DNA from: Sweltsa coloradensis
Taxonomy: Eukaryota > Arthropoda > Insecta > Plecoptera > Chloroperlidae
Assembly: GCA_024449915.1 (NCBI GenBank)
Contig: JAMZAV010001845.1
Location: 124,001 to 188,000 of the forward strand
Direction: 5' to 3'
DNA length: 64,000 bases
The notes beneath the pieces are model-generated. The model was not told where the DNA came from and did no database searches. It was given only the letters and a program-made list of their open reading frames with translations. A program made the translations under genes and the position numbers. Position 1 is the stretch's first letter. The number at the start of each line of letters is the position of its first letter. This document shows, in pieces, positions 21,555 through 32,500 of the stretch.

Positions 21555-23232
21555 TTAAGTAAGTGTAGTACGAGTTAATATTTCCAGCGCGTGGATGTCT
21601 GTCTGCGTCCATTTAATGATTCCGAATGAATATGTCAGTACTGGTATAGCATATGTATTTATTGCTGTGATCTTGCTTTTACCGTTTAGTTGCGTCTTGA
21701 GGATAGATTTTAGTCGCTTCTTGTATGTATCTATCAATTTTTCTTTCATTACTTTATGTTCAATTCTGGCAGCTTGTGAGAATCCTAAATATTTGTATAC
21801 TTCGTTATCATCCATTACTCCAATCCTATTTCCATCATCTAGCTGGAACTCTTCTGCCTGCGTAACCTTACCCTTTTGGATATGTAGGGTCTTACACTTG
21901 TCTACTCCAAACTCCATGCAGATATCTTGACTAAATTCAAATGTAGTATTGATTAAACTGTTGTTGAACAAAATTTGATGCATATAACTTGAGATCATCC
22001 TTGAAGAATAGGTGAGAAATTGTGTGACATACCATATTATTGTCCTTAATTTTAAATCCGTATGTTGATTCGTTAAGCATATGCGACAGTGGGTTTAATG
22101 ACAGACAAAACCATAATGCGCTGAATGAGTCACCTTGGAAAATGCCACGTTTAATTTGGATTGGATCTGTAATCTGCTGGTTTTTCATATTTAGTTTTAG
22201 TGTTGTTCTCCATGTCTTCATTACTGTCTTCAAAAAATTTACAATTACTGGGTTGATTTTATATATTTGTAAAATCTGAATAAGCCATGTGTGTGGTGTT
22301 GAGTCATAAGCTTTCTTGTAGTCAATGTAGTTTATGTGAATATTCCTTTTCTTATTGTGTGCCTGATTCATTACAGTAGAGTCGATAATGAGTTGTTCTT
22401 TACATCCCTGCGAGTTCTTACAGCATCCTTTTTTTTCCTCGGCCATGATATTGTATTCTTCGCAATGCTTATATACTTTATTTGTTATCTTATGCATGAA
22501 GTCAATATTTTATATATATGTAGTTGGTAGACATGTAATTGGCCGATATTTACTTGGGTTCTTCGTGTCATTATCTTTCGGTTTGAGAAAGGTTACTCCT
22601 TCAGTAAAGAATTTGGGTATTTCTTTAACTCCATTTATAAACTCGTTGAGACATTTTCTAATTTGATTGTGAGTAGTATTGAATTTCTTATACCAAAATT
22701 TTTGAATATTATCATTACCTGGTGCTTTCCAGCTATGTGTAGCACTGATTGTCGACTTTAATTCATCAACAGTTATACCTTCGAATCTCATCTCATTAAC
22801 ATCGCTCATCCTAGCTCTTTCGTCTTGAATCCATTGTGCATCCTGGTTGTGTGCTACTGCTACCGGGTTACCCCATATTCCTGCCCAAAACTCTTCTATC
22901 TCCGTCTTAGTTGGTGTTCCATTTCCTGTTATTTCTTCGGTACTAGATAGTTTTTGGTAAAACTGTTTTTCCTTTTCTTTGAACATTCGGTTTTGTTCTT
23001 TTCTAATGCTACATTCTCTCGATCTTTTTAATATCTTAGCAAGAGCACTTACTTTTTGTTTAAGTGTATCCAAATATTCGTGAATGAATTTGTTCAGTGT
23101 TTCATGTTTTGTGTGAACCTTGATTCTTTCAAATATATTTTGGCAGTATGAGTACCACATTTTTAGATCGATTACCCATTCGCAATTGTTCCAATCTACC
23201 GATATCTTTCCTAAACTCATTGATTCTCCCAA
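21555..23232 (-). pseudogene. LINE reverse transcriptase, three frames
   Basis: Three consecutive frames (23232-22510, 22497-21937, 21998-21555) cover the polymerase. Visible motifs are SWKAPGNDNIQKFW (fingers), YRPITCLPT, INYIDYKKAYDS (motif A with catalytic Asp), KRGIFQGDSFSALWFCL (motif B) and LFFKDDLKLYAS (motif C). The second copy reads LFYMDDLKLYAS, so the FKDD here is a mutated YMDD-type catalytic box with the two Asp kept. YKYLGF and the thumb follow. Small frame gaps near 22500 and 21960 break the protein. Confidence 0.85.
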
Positions 23233-24172
23233 TTAGTCGCTGTTCCCATTTCGGAATTTTCTTCTCTTGTTTTGTCTTTGAAGAGGTAGCAGATTTTACC
23301 TTTAAGCCCAAGTATCTAATCACTGCTACAGCTGGACAGTAAATTGCCGCATGAACGTCTGCAAATGATAGTTTGTCTTGTGTGTATGCTGATAAAATAT
23401 GTGTGTTCATTATGTGTACCGCTGTCTTCATTTCCTTTGAATGCTTGGGTTTAGGTATGTATGGTCTTTTGTTTGGTTCTACGTGCGCAAACTCTGACAT
23501 GGCTGTTGCAAATGCTAAAGCTAGGATGTTCTTTAGATGGATAATGTCAGGTGTATTTTCTAATGCGTTATTCATATCTACCTCTTGTGTTTGATCGTCT
23601 AGTCGTTCTGGGTGTCTTGATCTTCTTGAATGGTTTGGCATTTCTAGTGGTTCTGGACGTTCTGGTAGGTCTGGTTGTTCTGGTAGGTCCGGACGTTCTG
23701 GTAGGTCTGGACGTTCTGGTATGTCTGGACGTTCTGGTTGGTCTGGAATTTCTGGTATAACTGGTAGATCTGGAAGTTGTAGCAGGTATGGCATGACAGG
23801 TAATTCTGGAAGTTCTAGTAGTTCTGGTATCAACTGGTCTTCTTCTTCGCTGTCCTCTGTCGATGTAGCGCCGTTATCGTCTTGATGTGCTTGTAGTTCG
23901 TCTTTCACTTCGCGTCTTATTCTAGTTAATATGTTTACTGGTAACATTTTATTTTTAACTATAATTCTTCTTTGGTCGGCTATTCTCTGCGCACTTACTT
24001 CTAACAATGGATATTCACGTATAAACTCTCTATGGAGCTCTTGTCGATTACCTATTAAAACAGTCTCTAATAACGTTACCCTATAAAAGCTACGCATCAC
24101 ACACATGTTCATATCTTCTGTCCATTTGATGCGCTGCCTCATTTTTTCCAGCTTTGGTGGTCTGAAGTGCAT
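23129..24172 (-). CDS. LINE N-terminal region with Myb-like start and Pro-rich repeats
   Basis: This is an intact 347-codon frame from an ATG at 24172. Residues 10-75 (IKWTEDMNMCVMRSFY, ending near RIADQRRIIVKN) resemble the Myb/SANT-like DNA-binding segment of several R2-superclade LINEs. Residues about 115-180 are Pro-rich with repeated PERPDLPE-type units (a minisatellite in the DNA at 23640-23775). The C-terminal part contains LGLKVKSATSSKTKQ and a basic region leading into the polymerase by a frame change at 23232-23129. An N-terminal nucleic-acid-binding role is inferred. Confidence 0.6.
   Translation of the reverse strand: MHFRPPKLEKMRQRIKWTEDMNMCVMRSFYRVTLLETVLIGNRQELHREFIREYPLLEVSAQRIADQRRIIVKNKMLPVNILTRIRREVKDELQAHQDDNGATSTEDSEEEDQLIPELLELPELPVMPYLLQLPDLPVIPEIPDQPERPDIPERPDLPERPDLPEQPDLPERPEPLEMPNHSRRSRHPERLDDQTQEVDMNNALENTPDIIHLKNILALAFATAMSEFAHVEPNKRPYIPKPKHSKEMKTAVHIMNTHILSAYTQDKLSFADVHAAIYCPAVAVIRYLGLKVKSATSSKTKQEKKIPKWEQRLIGRINEFRKDIGRLEQLRMGNRSKNVVLILPKYI
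23640..23775 (-). repeat. Coding minisatellite (PERPDL-type repeats)
   Basis: Degenerate 18-21 base units, with CCAGAACGTCCAGACCTACC as the core on the minus strand, encode PERPDLPE-like repeats in the LINE N-terminal frame. The frame is preserved across all units. Confidence 0.75.
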
Positions 24173-24240
24173 TCACCGCAGAAACTTCCATTCTCTGTTA
24201 TTCCCTACTTTCCTTGTTCTAGATAAATTATTCTACTATC

Positions 24241-25419
24241 TGTCAAAGTCACCTATTATTTGTTATTGTTTATAAAGTCAATGCACTTAAAAAGAATTAA
24301 TAAACACTTTTCTCAATGATTCATCAATATCAGGGCGGTGATGAGGTCTTCGCTTCTCAACCTCCTTGCCTTTTCGTTTTGATAAATCTTTTTTTATTTG
24401 ACGAATTTAGAAGACTTCAATCTTCTCGATTCTGCAAAATAATTAACGGTGCTTACATAAAATGCTAAATATTATACTATTTTAGATATATTACCTTGCT
24501 GAAGTTACAAATAATGCCTCTAAATGAATATATGCCTACCACTAACTGTCAAAAATTAACAAAATTCAACTGTTTCAATGCAATTTACAGCCTAGGTCTA
24601 GACAACGATATAAAACTACAAAATAATGGTATAAATACTAAAAACTAATACTTCCCTTCAATGTCACTTGTAGTACGTCACTAGTAGATCAAGATGATGT
24701 CAAAATTTGAGATGGAATGCTTGTATTTCAGCGGCAATAGAAATTTAACCAGCAACTTATCTCGAACTTGACTAGCTTGTAACCCCAACAATGTTGGGGT
24801 TACCATGCATCAGGGTATGAACACAGTATAACCCATCTCTTACAGTAGCGAAACTTGATAGCGAAACACGCTCATAAACCATCACGCGCGCCCCTAGCGA
24901 ATCAGCGAGTCAACTAACGATGACTGTGCCACCTAGACTTGATAAATCAGTCTCAGAGTTGAATTGAGCACTGAGCTGGATATAAGTTTTTTCTGACGTT
25001 ATTGTTATTATTTTATTCTGATAATATGTATTTCGTTTTCAAAGAAAGACTACGGCCTAGCCTAGCCTAGGTAGGGCCTACCAAGTGTTAGTATTGTAGG
25101 TTATAATGGAAAATAATAATGGTTGATAGGCTTACATAATATTAAAATTACCACCATTATTACTTGCAGTTGTTTTGCCTGCAATTTAAATAGCTTAGGC
25201 TAGGCCTAGCCCTTGCAAAATGCCAAAATATGATTAGCTTGACATTCATCGGCATTCGTCAATTGTTTGTTGTTTACATTTTTGAAGTCGGAGGCTTTTA
25301 GTTGAGTCGCTGTTTCGCCATGCGCGCTAGTGTCGTGGCAAGAAGCTCTATCTATACAGGTCGCTACGTAGGTTCATGCATAAAAGCAAAATTTTAGAGC
25401 AGAAGGCTCAAAATCATGA
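24241..25419. other. No gene recognised; one 25 bp palindrome
   Basis: AT-rich intronic DNA of the USP10 gene. Positions 24779-24803 form a perfect palindrome with 12-base arms GTAACCCCAACA around one central base. TAGGCCTA-type motifs occur near 25050-25080 and 25190-25210. Confidence 0.45.
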
Positions 25420-25634
25420 CCAAAAGGGCTGTACTGCCACAGAAATAAAGGTTTTAATATAAGTTTTTACGGTAAATAATATCAATTGACAAGGAACAAT
25501 AGAAACTTGACAACAATCACCTACAATGCGTAGGCAACAAAACAAAGTACTTGCAAAAGTAAAGATATTCCACGCAAACTAAAAACTTTAAAAAGCTCAT
25601 CCATCAACGCGGCGGAACTTGAGCGTTTTCCTAG
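25420..25634 (+). mobile_element. Helitron-like 3' end, truncated copy
   Basis: It shares the block AACAATAGAAACTTGACAAC and the terminus ATCAACGCGGCGGAACTTGA followed by GCGTTTTCCTAG with the fuller copies at 29235-29819 and 41560-42311. The terminus has a 5 bp stem AACGC/GCGTT and ends CTAG before T, as expected for Helitrons. The left part is missing. Confidence 0.6.
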
Positions 25635-25701
25635 TATAGATGAAATGTAACAAATGTATGCCATGTAATGAAACTGCTAAATAAACTGAACTGAACTGAA
25701 C
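25635..25701 (+). repeat. LINE 3' end with (CTGAA)n tail
   Basis: GTAACAAATGTATGCCATGT followed by CTAAATAAACTGAACTGAACTGAA is a typical invertebrate LINE terminus, ending in a short pentamer microsatellite instead of poly(A). No coding part remains. Confidence 0.5.
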
Positions 25702-26494
25702 CTTACCAGTACTCCATTCTATCTTGGGTAAGTGCATTTGTGATTTCCAGTCCACTCCCAACATTATTTGTTATTCTAAAGTCCAGCACGGCTTTAACAT
25801 TTCTTAGTCCTCCATTTCTTTAATTTAGTTTCTTGAGCCCTCGGCTCAAAGACAAAACATCGTATGGTCATCCTTGGGCCGGATTTTCAACCTATTTCTT
25901 AGTCAGTTCATTGCCATTCTCGTAAACTGGAATTCTTGACAAGGTCAAAATCCATATTCATTAATCCTGTTGCACTGTGCTATTCTATATATTCTGGATT
26001 CGACGCCCTATATGTTAAAGTTACTCCTATGAGTGTAGGCCTACTCTCTAGTAGCATACACAAACTTAAATTGCTTAATTCAAGTTAAAAATGCAACAAA
26101 AAATATGGTGTTACTTTTAAAATAGTAGAACATAATTTAAAAACCGTTTGTAGCTATTTCCAACGATAAAATTGATTCCAAAACCGCATGTATACTTAAC
26201 AAATATTTCTACCTTAATTTCATACATGTACTAATTTGTAAGCATAGATTGAAGGCCAGATGGTAAAAATCAAGTTTTATTTGAAAAATATATATATTTA
26301 GGCATAGGATTTTCAAGGAGTGATTTCTAAGAATTTTTCATGTGCTCAAACAGAATTTGTATTTTCCCTTAGTAACCACCCTATACTAGGCTTGTCTGCA
26401 TTTACCTAGTTACTCTCATCTTCAAGTGAGTCGTGAGGTAATGAGTAATCCTCCTACTCTCATGCCTTATGTTGTGTTTATTGTTCTGTTCCAG
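25702..26494. other. Intronic DNA without recognised gene
   Basis: No coding or transposon structure is seen. The last 15 bases form the polypyrimidine tract and AG acceptor of the next USP10 exon. Confidence 0.4.
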
Positions 26495-26560
26495 AACTCA
26501 TGTCCTCGTCCGCTGCAAAGAAATACACCCTTAAACAGAAACAGTATAAGCTCTTTGCCG
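26495..26560 (+). CDS. USP10: USP10-type ubiquitin hydrolase, 66 bp internal exon
   Basis: This short exon is bounded by TTCTGTTCCAG and GTAAGT and enters and leaves in phase 1, fitting both neighbours. It encodes LMSSSAAKKYTLKQKQYKLF, ending in LFA, corresponding to the USP10 stretch that precedes the VVYH sequence of the His-box exon. Basic residues dominate. It is too short to be found by length alone; the assignment rests on the splice signals, the phase and the resemblance to the USP10 order. The preceding intron is 13,375 bp and the following one 18,563 bp. Confidence 0.85.
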
Positions 26561-26650
26561 GTAAGTGTTTTTGTAGTAGGCATACCTAATACTTTATGAT
26601 CTCAACCATTAAAGTGTTTCTGAAAGTTGGCCTGGGTTATCAACCAATGT

Positions 26651-26669
26651 AGAGTGTGTGTGTGTGTGT
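26651..26669. repeat. (TG)n microsatellite
   Basis: An uninterrupted TG run immediately before the 226 bp tandem array. Confidence 0.9.
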
Positions 26670-26675
26670 ACCAAC

Positions 26676-29130
26676 CTTGTTAGTGTATGACATGTTGGAA
26701 CAACTAGTGTAGCCCACGTGGAAGTCAGCGGCTTCAACTCTTCTGGTTGTAGCAGCGTTACGCCTGTGGGAGAGTAACTACCAGCCACCCTGCGTGCCCG
26801 GTGTCAACTGTTCTGGTTGCCTGGATTCGTGGGGCCTGGGAGCGTCTCTGAGAGTTGGCCTGGGACTTTTCCGTGCTCCGGCCATAGTAATGAAACAAAC
26901 ACTTGTTAGTGTATGACATGTTGGAACAACTAGTGTAGCCCACGTGGAAGTCAGCGGCTTCAACTCTTCTGGTTGTAGCAGCGTTACGCCTGTGGGAGAG
27001 TAACTACCAGCCACCCTGCGTGCCCGGTGTCAACTGTTCTGGTTGCCTGGATTCGTGGGCCTGGGGGCGTCCCCTGAGAGTTGGCCTGGGACTTTTCCCT
27101 GCTCAGCCATAGTAATGAAAAAAACACTTGTTAGTGTAGGACATGTTGGAACAACTAGTTAGCCCACGTGGAAGTCGCGGCTTCAACTCTTCTGGTTGTA
27201 GCAGCGTTACGCCTGTGGGAGAGTAACTACCAGCCACCCTGCGTGCCAGGGGTCAACTGTTCTGGTTGCCTGGATTCGTGGGGCCTGGGAGCGTCTCTGA
27301 GAGTTGGCCTGGGACTTTTCCGTGCTCAGGCCATAGTAATGAAACAACCCTTGTTAGTGTATGACATGTTGGAACAACTAGTGTAGCCCACGTGGAAGTC
27401 AGCGGGGTTCAACTCTTCTGGTTGTAGCAGCGTTACGCCTGTGGGAGAGTAACTACCAGCCACCCTGCGTGCCAGGTGTCAACTGTTCTGGGTTGCCTGG
27501 ATTCGTGGGGCCTGGGAGCGTCTCTGAGAGTTGGCCTGGGACTTTTCCGTGCTCCGGCCATAGTAATGAAACAAACACTTGTTAGGGTATGACATGTTTT
27601 GGAACAACTAGTGTAGCCCACGTGGAAGTCAGCGGCTTCAACTCTTCTGGTTGTAGCAGCGTTACGCCTTGGGAGAGTAACTACCAGCCACCCTGCGTGC
27701 CCGGTGTCACAGGTCCAGACGCCTGGACTCGTGGGGCCGGGGAGCGTCGCAGAGAGTCGGCCGGGGACTATTCCGTGCTCCGGCCATAGTAATGAAACAA
27801 ACACTTGTTAGTGTATGACATGTTGGAACAAATAGTGTAGCCCACGTGGAAGTCAGCGGCTTTTAACTCTTCTGGTTGTAGCAGCGTTTTCGCCTGTGGG
27901 AGAGTAACTACCAGCCACCCTGCGTGCCCGGTGTCAACTGTTCTGGTTGCCTGGATTCGTGGGGCCTGGGAGCGTCTCTGGAGTTGGCCTGGGGCTTTTT
28001 CCGTCTCGGCCATAGTAATGAAACAAACACTTGTTAGTGTATGACATGTTGGAACAATAGTGTAGCCCACGTGGAAGTCAGCGGCTTCACTCTTCTGGTT
28101 GTAGCAGCGTTACGCCTGTGGGAGAGTAACTACCAGCCACCCTGCGTGCCCGGTGTCAACTGTTCTGGTTGCCTGGATTCGTGGGGCCTGGGAGCGTCTC
28201 TGAGAGTTGGCCTGGGACTTTTCCGTGCTCAGGCCATAGTAATGAAACAAACACTTGTTTTTGTGTATGACATGTTGGAACAACTAGTGTAGCCCCGTGG
28301 AAGTCAGCGGCTTCAACTCTTCTGGTTGTAGCAGCGTTCGCCTGTGGGAGAGTACTACCAGCCACCCTGCGTGCCCGGTGTCAACTGTTCTGGTTGCCTG
28401 GATTCGTGGGGCCTGGGAGCGTCTCTGAGAGTTGGCCTGGGACTTTTCCGTGCTCCGGCCATAGTAATGAAACAAACACTTGTTAGTGTATGACATGTTG
28501 GAACAACTAGTGTAGCCCACGTGGAAGTCAGCGGCTTCAACTCTTCTGGTTGTAGCAGCGTTACGCCTGTGGGAGAGTAACTACCAGCCACCCTGCGTGC
28601 CCGGTGTCAACTGTTCTGGTTGCCTGGATTCGTGGGGCCTGGGAGCGTCTCTGAGAGTTGGCCTGGGACTTTTCCGTGCTCCGGCCATAGTAATGAAACA
28701 AACAAATTGTTAGTGTATGACATGTTGGAACAACTAGTGTAGCCCACGTGGAAGTCAGCGGCTTCAACTCTTCTGGTTGTAGCAGCGTTACGCCTGTGGG
28801 AGAGTAACTACCAGCCACCCTGCGTGCCAGGTGTCAACTGTTCTGGTTGCCTGGATTCGTGGGGCCTGGGAGCGTCTCTGAGAGTTGGCCTGGGACTTTT
28901 CCGTGCTCAGGCCATAGTAATGAAACAAACACTTGTTAGTGTATGACATGTTGGAACAACTAGTGTAGCCCACGTGGAAGTCAGCGGCTTCAACTCTTCT
29001 GGTTGTAGCAGCGTTACGCCTGTGGGAGAGTAACTACCAGCCACCCTGCGTGCCAGGTGTCAACTGTTCTAGTTGCCAGGATTCGTCGGGCCTGGGAGCG
29101 TCTCTGAGAGTTGGCCTGGGAGTTTTCTGT
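26676..29130. repeat. Tandem array, 11 copies of a 223-228 bp unit
   Basis: Units start with TTGTTAGTGTATGACATG near 26676, 26902, 27127, 27350, 27578, 27804, 28030, 28254, 28479, 28706 and 28932. The last is cut within the unit near 29130. The unit is GC-richer than the flanks. It holds a CACGTG E-box and two related halves (TTCAACTCTTCTGGTTG and GTCAACTGTTCTGGTTG). Copies differ by single-base gaps and substitutions; the unit from 27578 is the most divergent in its second half. Minus-strand frames of 60-120 codons recur in most units but break at the indels, so coding is unlikely. It begins 116 bp after a USP10 exon. Confidence 0.95.
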
Positions 29131-29234
29131 AGAGTAGAGTATTTATTTGCCGTTTGATCTGTACATTGTACACTTATAGGCATTGTCAAAGCTATGCTAA
29201 TACTAGGGTAGGCCTAGTGACTAAAATATAATAA

Positions 29235-29819
29235 TTGGATGAGCGAAGCAAAGACATCAATTTCACTGACCCCTCAAAAAATTTAGCTCCAATGTTTTTT
29301 TGTTTGTTTGTTTTTTTTTTTTTTTTTTTTCTTCTGTTTGTTCGCACAATTCCGGGCAAACGGCATATGCGATCTCGATGAAAATTGGAGGGGACCTTCG
29401 AAATCTCTGAACTTAGACCTGCCACGTTTTTTGGGTACAATCGAAGAAATATTTCTCATGAATATCTTACTTTTACGATTTTTTTCGATTTTTAGTGCGA
29501 TATTTTCGTGACATTTGGGCCGATTCTGACCAAACGGGTGGGGCTACAACGTTCATATTTTCCATGGGCATTAAGGTAATGGTGATGTATTGCTTTTTGA
29601 AAGAAAAAGTTGAAAAAGTTAGCCAGAATCCATAGAATGAAGGTTTTAATATGAGTTTTTTAGGTTAAAATAACAATTAACAAGTAACAATAGAAACTTG
29701 ACAACAATCACCTACAATGCATTCAAAAAGCACTTGCAAAGGAACAGTGGTCCCACGCAAACTAGAAACTTACATAAAAGCTGATCCATCAACGCGGCGG
29801 GACTTAAGCGTTTTCCTAG
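29235..29819 (+). mobile_element. Helitron-like non-autonomous element, 585 bp
   Basis: It starts at TTGGATGAGCGAAG after an A, and ends with hairpin AACGC/GCGTT followed by TTCCTAG before T. This matches 41560-42311 (opposite strand) end to end. No duplication flanks it. The lack of TSD, the 3' hairpin and CTAG before T are Helitron traits, although the 5' end is TT rather than the usual TC. Confidence 0.7.
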
Positions 29820-29867
29820 TTTAAAACATACTTTAAAACACAAATAAAAGGACATATATATATATAG

Positions 29868-30650
29868 GTTTTAACTATCTTTACGGTAAAGATCACGCAC
29901 AGGATTATAAAAAGTAACTTTTAATCCCGACGTTTCGGAAACCTAGGTTTCCATTTTCAAGTGAAGAGTTAAACAAAATTCAATAAAACAACAACAGCAT
30001 TATAAAAATAAACAAATAGAAGAAACAAAAAAACACACTACCTTGCAAACATAGAAAATTAAGATCCAATTGCAGTGACCCTAAAACCAAATCACATGGT
30101 TGCATTGTGAGTGTGACTTCTTGTGACCATTCTACCAGGCCTATCGCTGTCTTCGTGTCTTGGTACCACTGGCGGCTCAGTTTCATACTTTTCAAGAGCT
30201 GCAGTATGACTTCTAGTCATCATTCCTCATTTCTAGACACGATGGTTGGGTCCGTCCGTATCGTCCCACGTTCGTCTAGAACAGCAGACACTCGATCAGT
30301 CGTTGTACCGCTCTCTTTGACCAGCCTCTCAACCAAAACAGGCTTCCACGATTGAGCCAAGCGTTTGCCATTGTCTCGTTTGTTAAGATTGAGTGGGCGC
30401 TTCTCAATTTCTACTGCCTCTCTCTCCTGACGATTTGACTAGATAGATGGCTTACCATGGCAAGAGACCTCATTCTGTCAAAATCAATGGAATGATTTGT
30501 TTATTTTTATAATGCTGTTGTTGTTTTATTGAATTTCGTTTTACCCTTCCCTTGAAAATGGAAACCTAGTTTTCCAAAACGTCGGGATTAAAAGCTATTT
30601 TCTATAATACTGTGCGTGATCTTTACCGTAAAGATAGTTAAAACATAACC
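29868..30650 (-). mobile_element. Penelope-like 3' fragment flanked by inverted trailer copies
   Basis: On the minus strand, 30430-30050 encodes an endonuclease-distal segment (REAVEIEKRPLNLNKRDNGK type) found at the C terminus of Penelope-like proteins. The trailer follows with GGTTTCCGAAACGTCGGGAT (29962-29929). The same trailer recurs inverted at 30478-30650. Frame decay is evident. Inverted terminal copies are a known Penelope arrangement. Confidence 0.65.
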
Positions 30651-30760
30651 ATGGATCACGAAAGCTTAAGACAAAACATATATATATAGGTATATATACA
30701 GTATAGTATATGCACACATTGTATTTTCGGGTAGTCCGTGTGGTTTTATTTTATTTATTT

Positions 30761-30797
30761 CAACGTTTCGGGCAGTTCTCCCTGCCCATCTTCAAGG
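30761..30797 (-). ncRNA. Hammerhead-like hairpin in a Penelope trailer, degenerate
   Basis: The minus strand reads CTTGAAGATGGGCAGGGAG, then CTGCCCGAAACGTTG. The stem GGGCAG/CTGCCC followed by GAAAC is the stem II plus GAAA box layout of hammerhead ribozymes in Penelope-like elements. The first box is CTTGAAGATG rather than CUGANGA, so self-cleavage is doubtful. Confidence 0.35.
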
Positions 30798-30969
30798 AAA
30801 TTAAACATAAAATAATATAAAAAACAAACAAAACCTTACTTCATAACAAACACTGCAACTAGATAGTGGTGTGATAAAAAAAATAGACAAAAACTAAATA
30901 GCTTAGAAAACATAGGTGGGGCCTACTCATGACAAATTATACAACCATGTGAAGCCATCAACATTATCC

Positions 30970-32500
30970 TATTACTGTTTAGATGACCTAAGCGTACGAG
31001 TAGATGACTCAAGGGGTTCTTGTTGAGTCTTCCTTCTTTTGTCAGCTCTTGGAGGAGGACGGACTGCAGACATTTCCATAGGGAGAGCTTTGGGTTGAAC
31101 ATTACAGCCTTGCAAAACATGTTTCCATGTGGCTGGAAGTCTTTTGGCATCATCCCGTGTGTTCATGCTGTGTTTCCGTTTCTCCATCTCCACCGCCTCT
31201 CTTACGATACGGGCACCTCATGTTCAACTTTGGCTAGGGTTTTAGCTGCATCAAAGTTAATCCAGTGTTCCTTGTCGAAAGCATGTTGGAAAAGAGCTGA
31301 GGTGGTTTCCATACGTCTAACTGCAACTCTATGTTCGTCGATGCGGACAGATATTTTGCGGTTAGTTCTTCCTACGTATGTCTTTTCGCAACTTCCACAT
31401 GGAATTTCATATATACCATGGGACTCGTTAGGAATGGTGTCCTTAGCGTTGCGTAACATTGCTGATATCTTCCGATCCGTGCTAAAAACAGTTCTTATAT
31501 TCTGCTTTTTGAGTAAACGACTTATTTTATCAGTGGTTCCTTGGACGAAGGCAGAAATGCAGTTGCTCGAGGTTCGTCTTTTGGAATATCTTGATCAACA
31601 GGTTTACTCGACGTTTTATGGAATGCTCGAGCAATTGTGTTGGGGGAAAATCCGTTAGAGAGTAAGGTGTCTCGTAACCCAATCATTTCTTCAGCCATGT
31701 GCTCAACGTCAGACAGTCTTTTGGATCGTATAGCGGTGTTCACTACTGTGGCAAGCTGTGCTGGGTGGTGGTGTGATTCCGCGTTTAAATATCGATTTGT
31801 ATGCGTTGGTTTACAGTAGACGGTATGTCCGAAGGTCTCATCCTCTTTCTTGATTAAAAGTACATCTAAAAATGGGAGGCATTTGTCTTGTTCTATTTCT
31901 ATTGTGAATTTGATATGTTCATTTAACCCATTCAGATAGTCAAGAAAGATATAAAGTTCATCAACTCCATGTGTCCATATGGCACATATATCATCGATAT
32001 ACCTTACCATAAACTAGGTTTCAAACGAGCATTTTCCAGAGCTTTTACTTCAAAATCAGCCACAAATATATTTGCAATAGCAGGAGACAATGGAGATCCC
32101 ATAGGTGCTCCCTGGACCTGTTTGTACATGTTTCTCTCATATCTAAAATACGTGTTTGAAAGACAGTGCTCTACCAAATCAGTGATGTACCCAGGAGGCT
32201 TAATTTTTGAGCAAATGATTTCCATAACTTCTAATATAGGTACTTTTGTGAAAAGTGAGACACGTCAAAACTCACCAACAAATGTTCAGACTTGGCTGGT
32301 TGATCTTTTAGTAGTTCAATAAAATGTTCAGCATTTCGTACATAGGAGTCGGCATCTTCTACGTATGGCTGAAGATACTTAGCGAGGTGCTTGGCAAGAA
32401 GTTGTACTGGAGAACCTACAGAACTTACGATAGGCCTGAGAGGAGCACCGGCTTTGTGTATCTTCCTTACCCAGGTCTGGCATTCCAGTGAACGCGTTTG
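30970..32500 (-). pseudogene. Penelope-like retroelement: reverse transcriptase and GIY-YIG nuclease
   Basis: Consecutive minus-strand frames give one protein. 32470-32231 carries VRKIHKAGAPLRPIVSSVGS and SFDVSHF (motifs 1-A). 32225-32004 carries QGAPMGSPLSPAIANIFV (motif B). 32010-31522 carries RYIDDICAIW (catalytic YIDD) and CLPFLDVLL. 31459-31202 carries GIYEIPCGSCEKTYVGRTNR and RIDEH (GIY-YIG nuclease). About 31193-30972 is a basic tail. Penelope-like elements couple exactly these two domains. At least three frame breaks (near 32228, 32007, 31490) and a missing N terminus make it inactive. It ends in a trailer with a hammerhead-like hairpin at 30761-30797. Confidence 0.85.

Larger units (their letters stand above)
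20184..24240 (-). mobile_element. R2-superclade-type LINE, nearly full length, with (AAT)n tail
   Basis: On the minus strand the order is: N-terminal protein region (24172-23129), reverse transcriptase (23232-21555), Cys/His knuckle plus restriction-like endonuclease (21391-20520), 3' untranslated region (20519-20225) and an (AAT)n-type tail (20222-20184). LINEs with a C-terminal restriction-like endonuclease belong to the R2/R4/NeSL-type groups. The reading frame is broken several times. A both-ends-truncated second copy lies at 38717-39738. The 5' end is not exactly defined. Confidence 0.8.

Noticed and set aside
26758..28973. Family of minus-strand genes of 60-120 codons in the tandem array
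   Set aside because: The frames recur because the unit recurs. They break at single-base indels between units and have no recognised domain.
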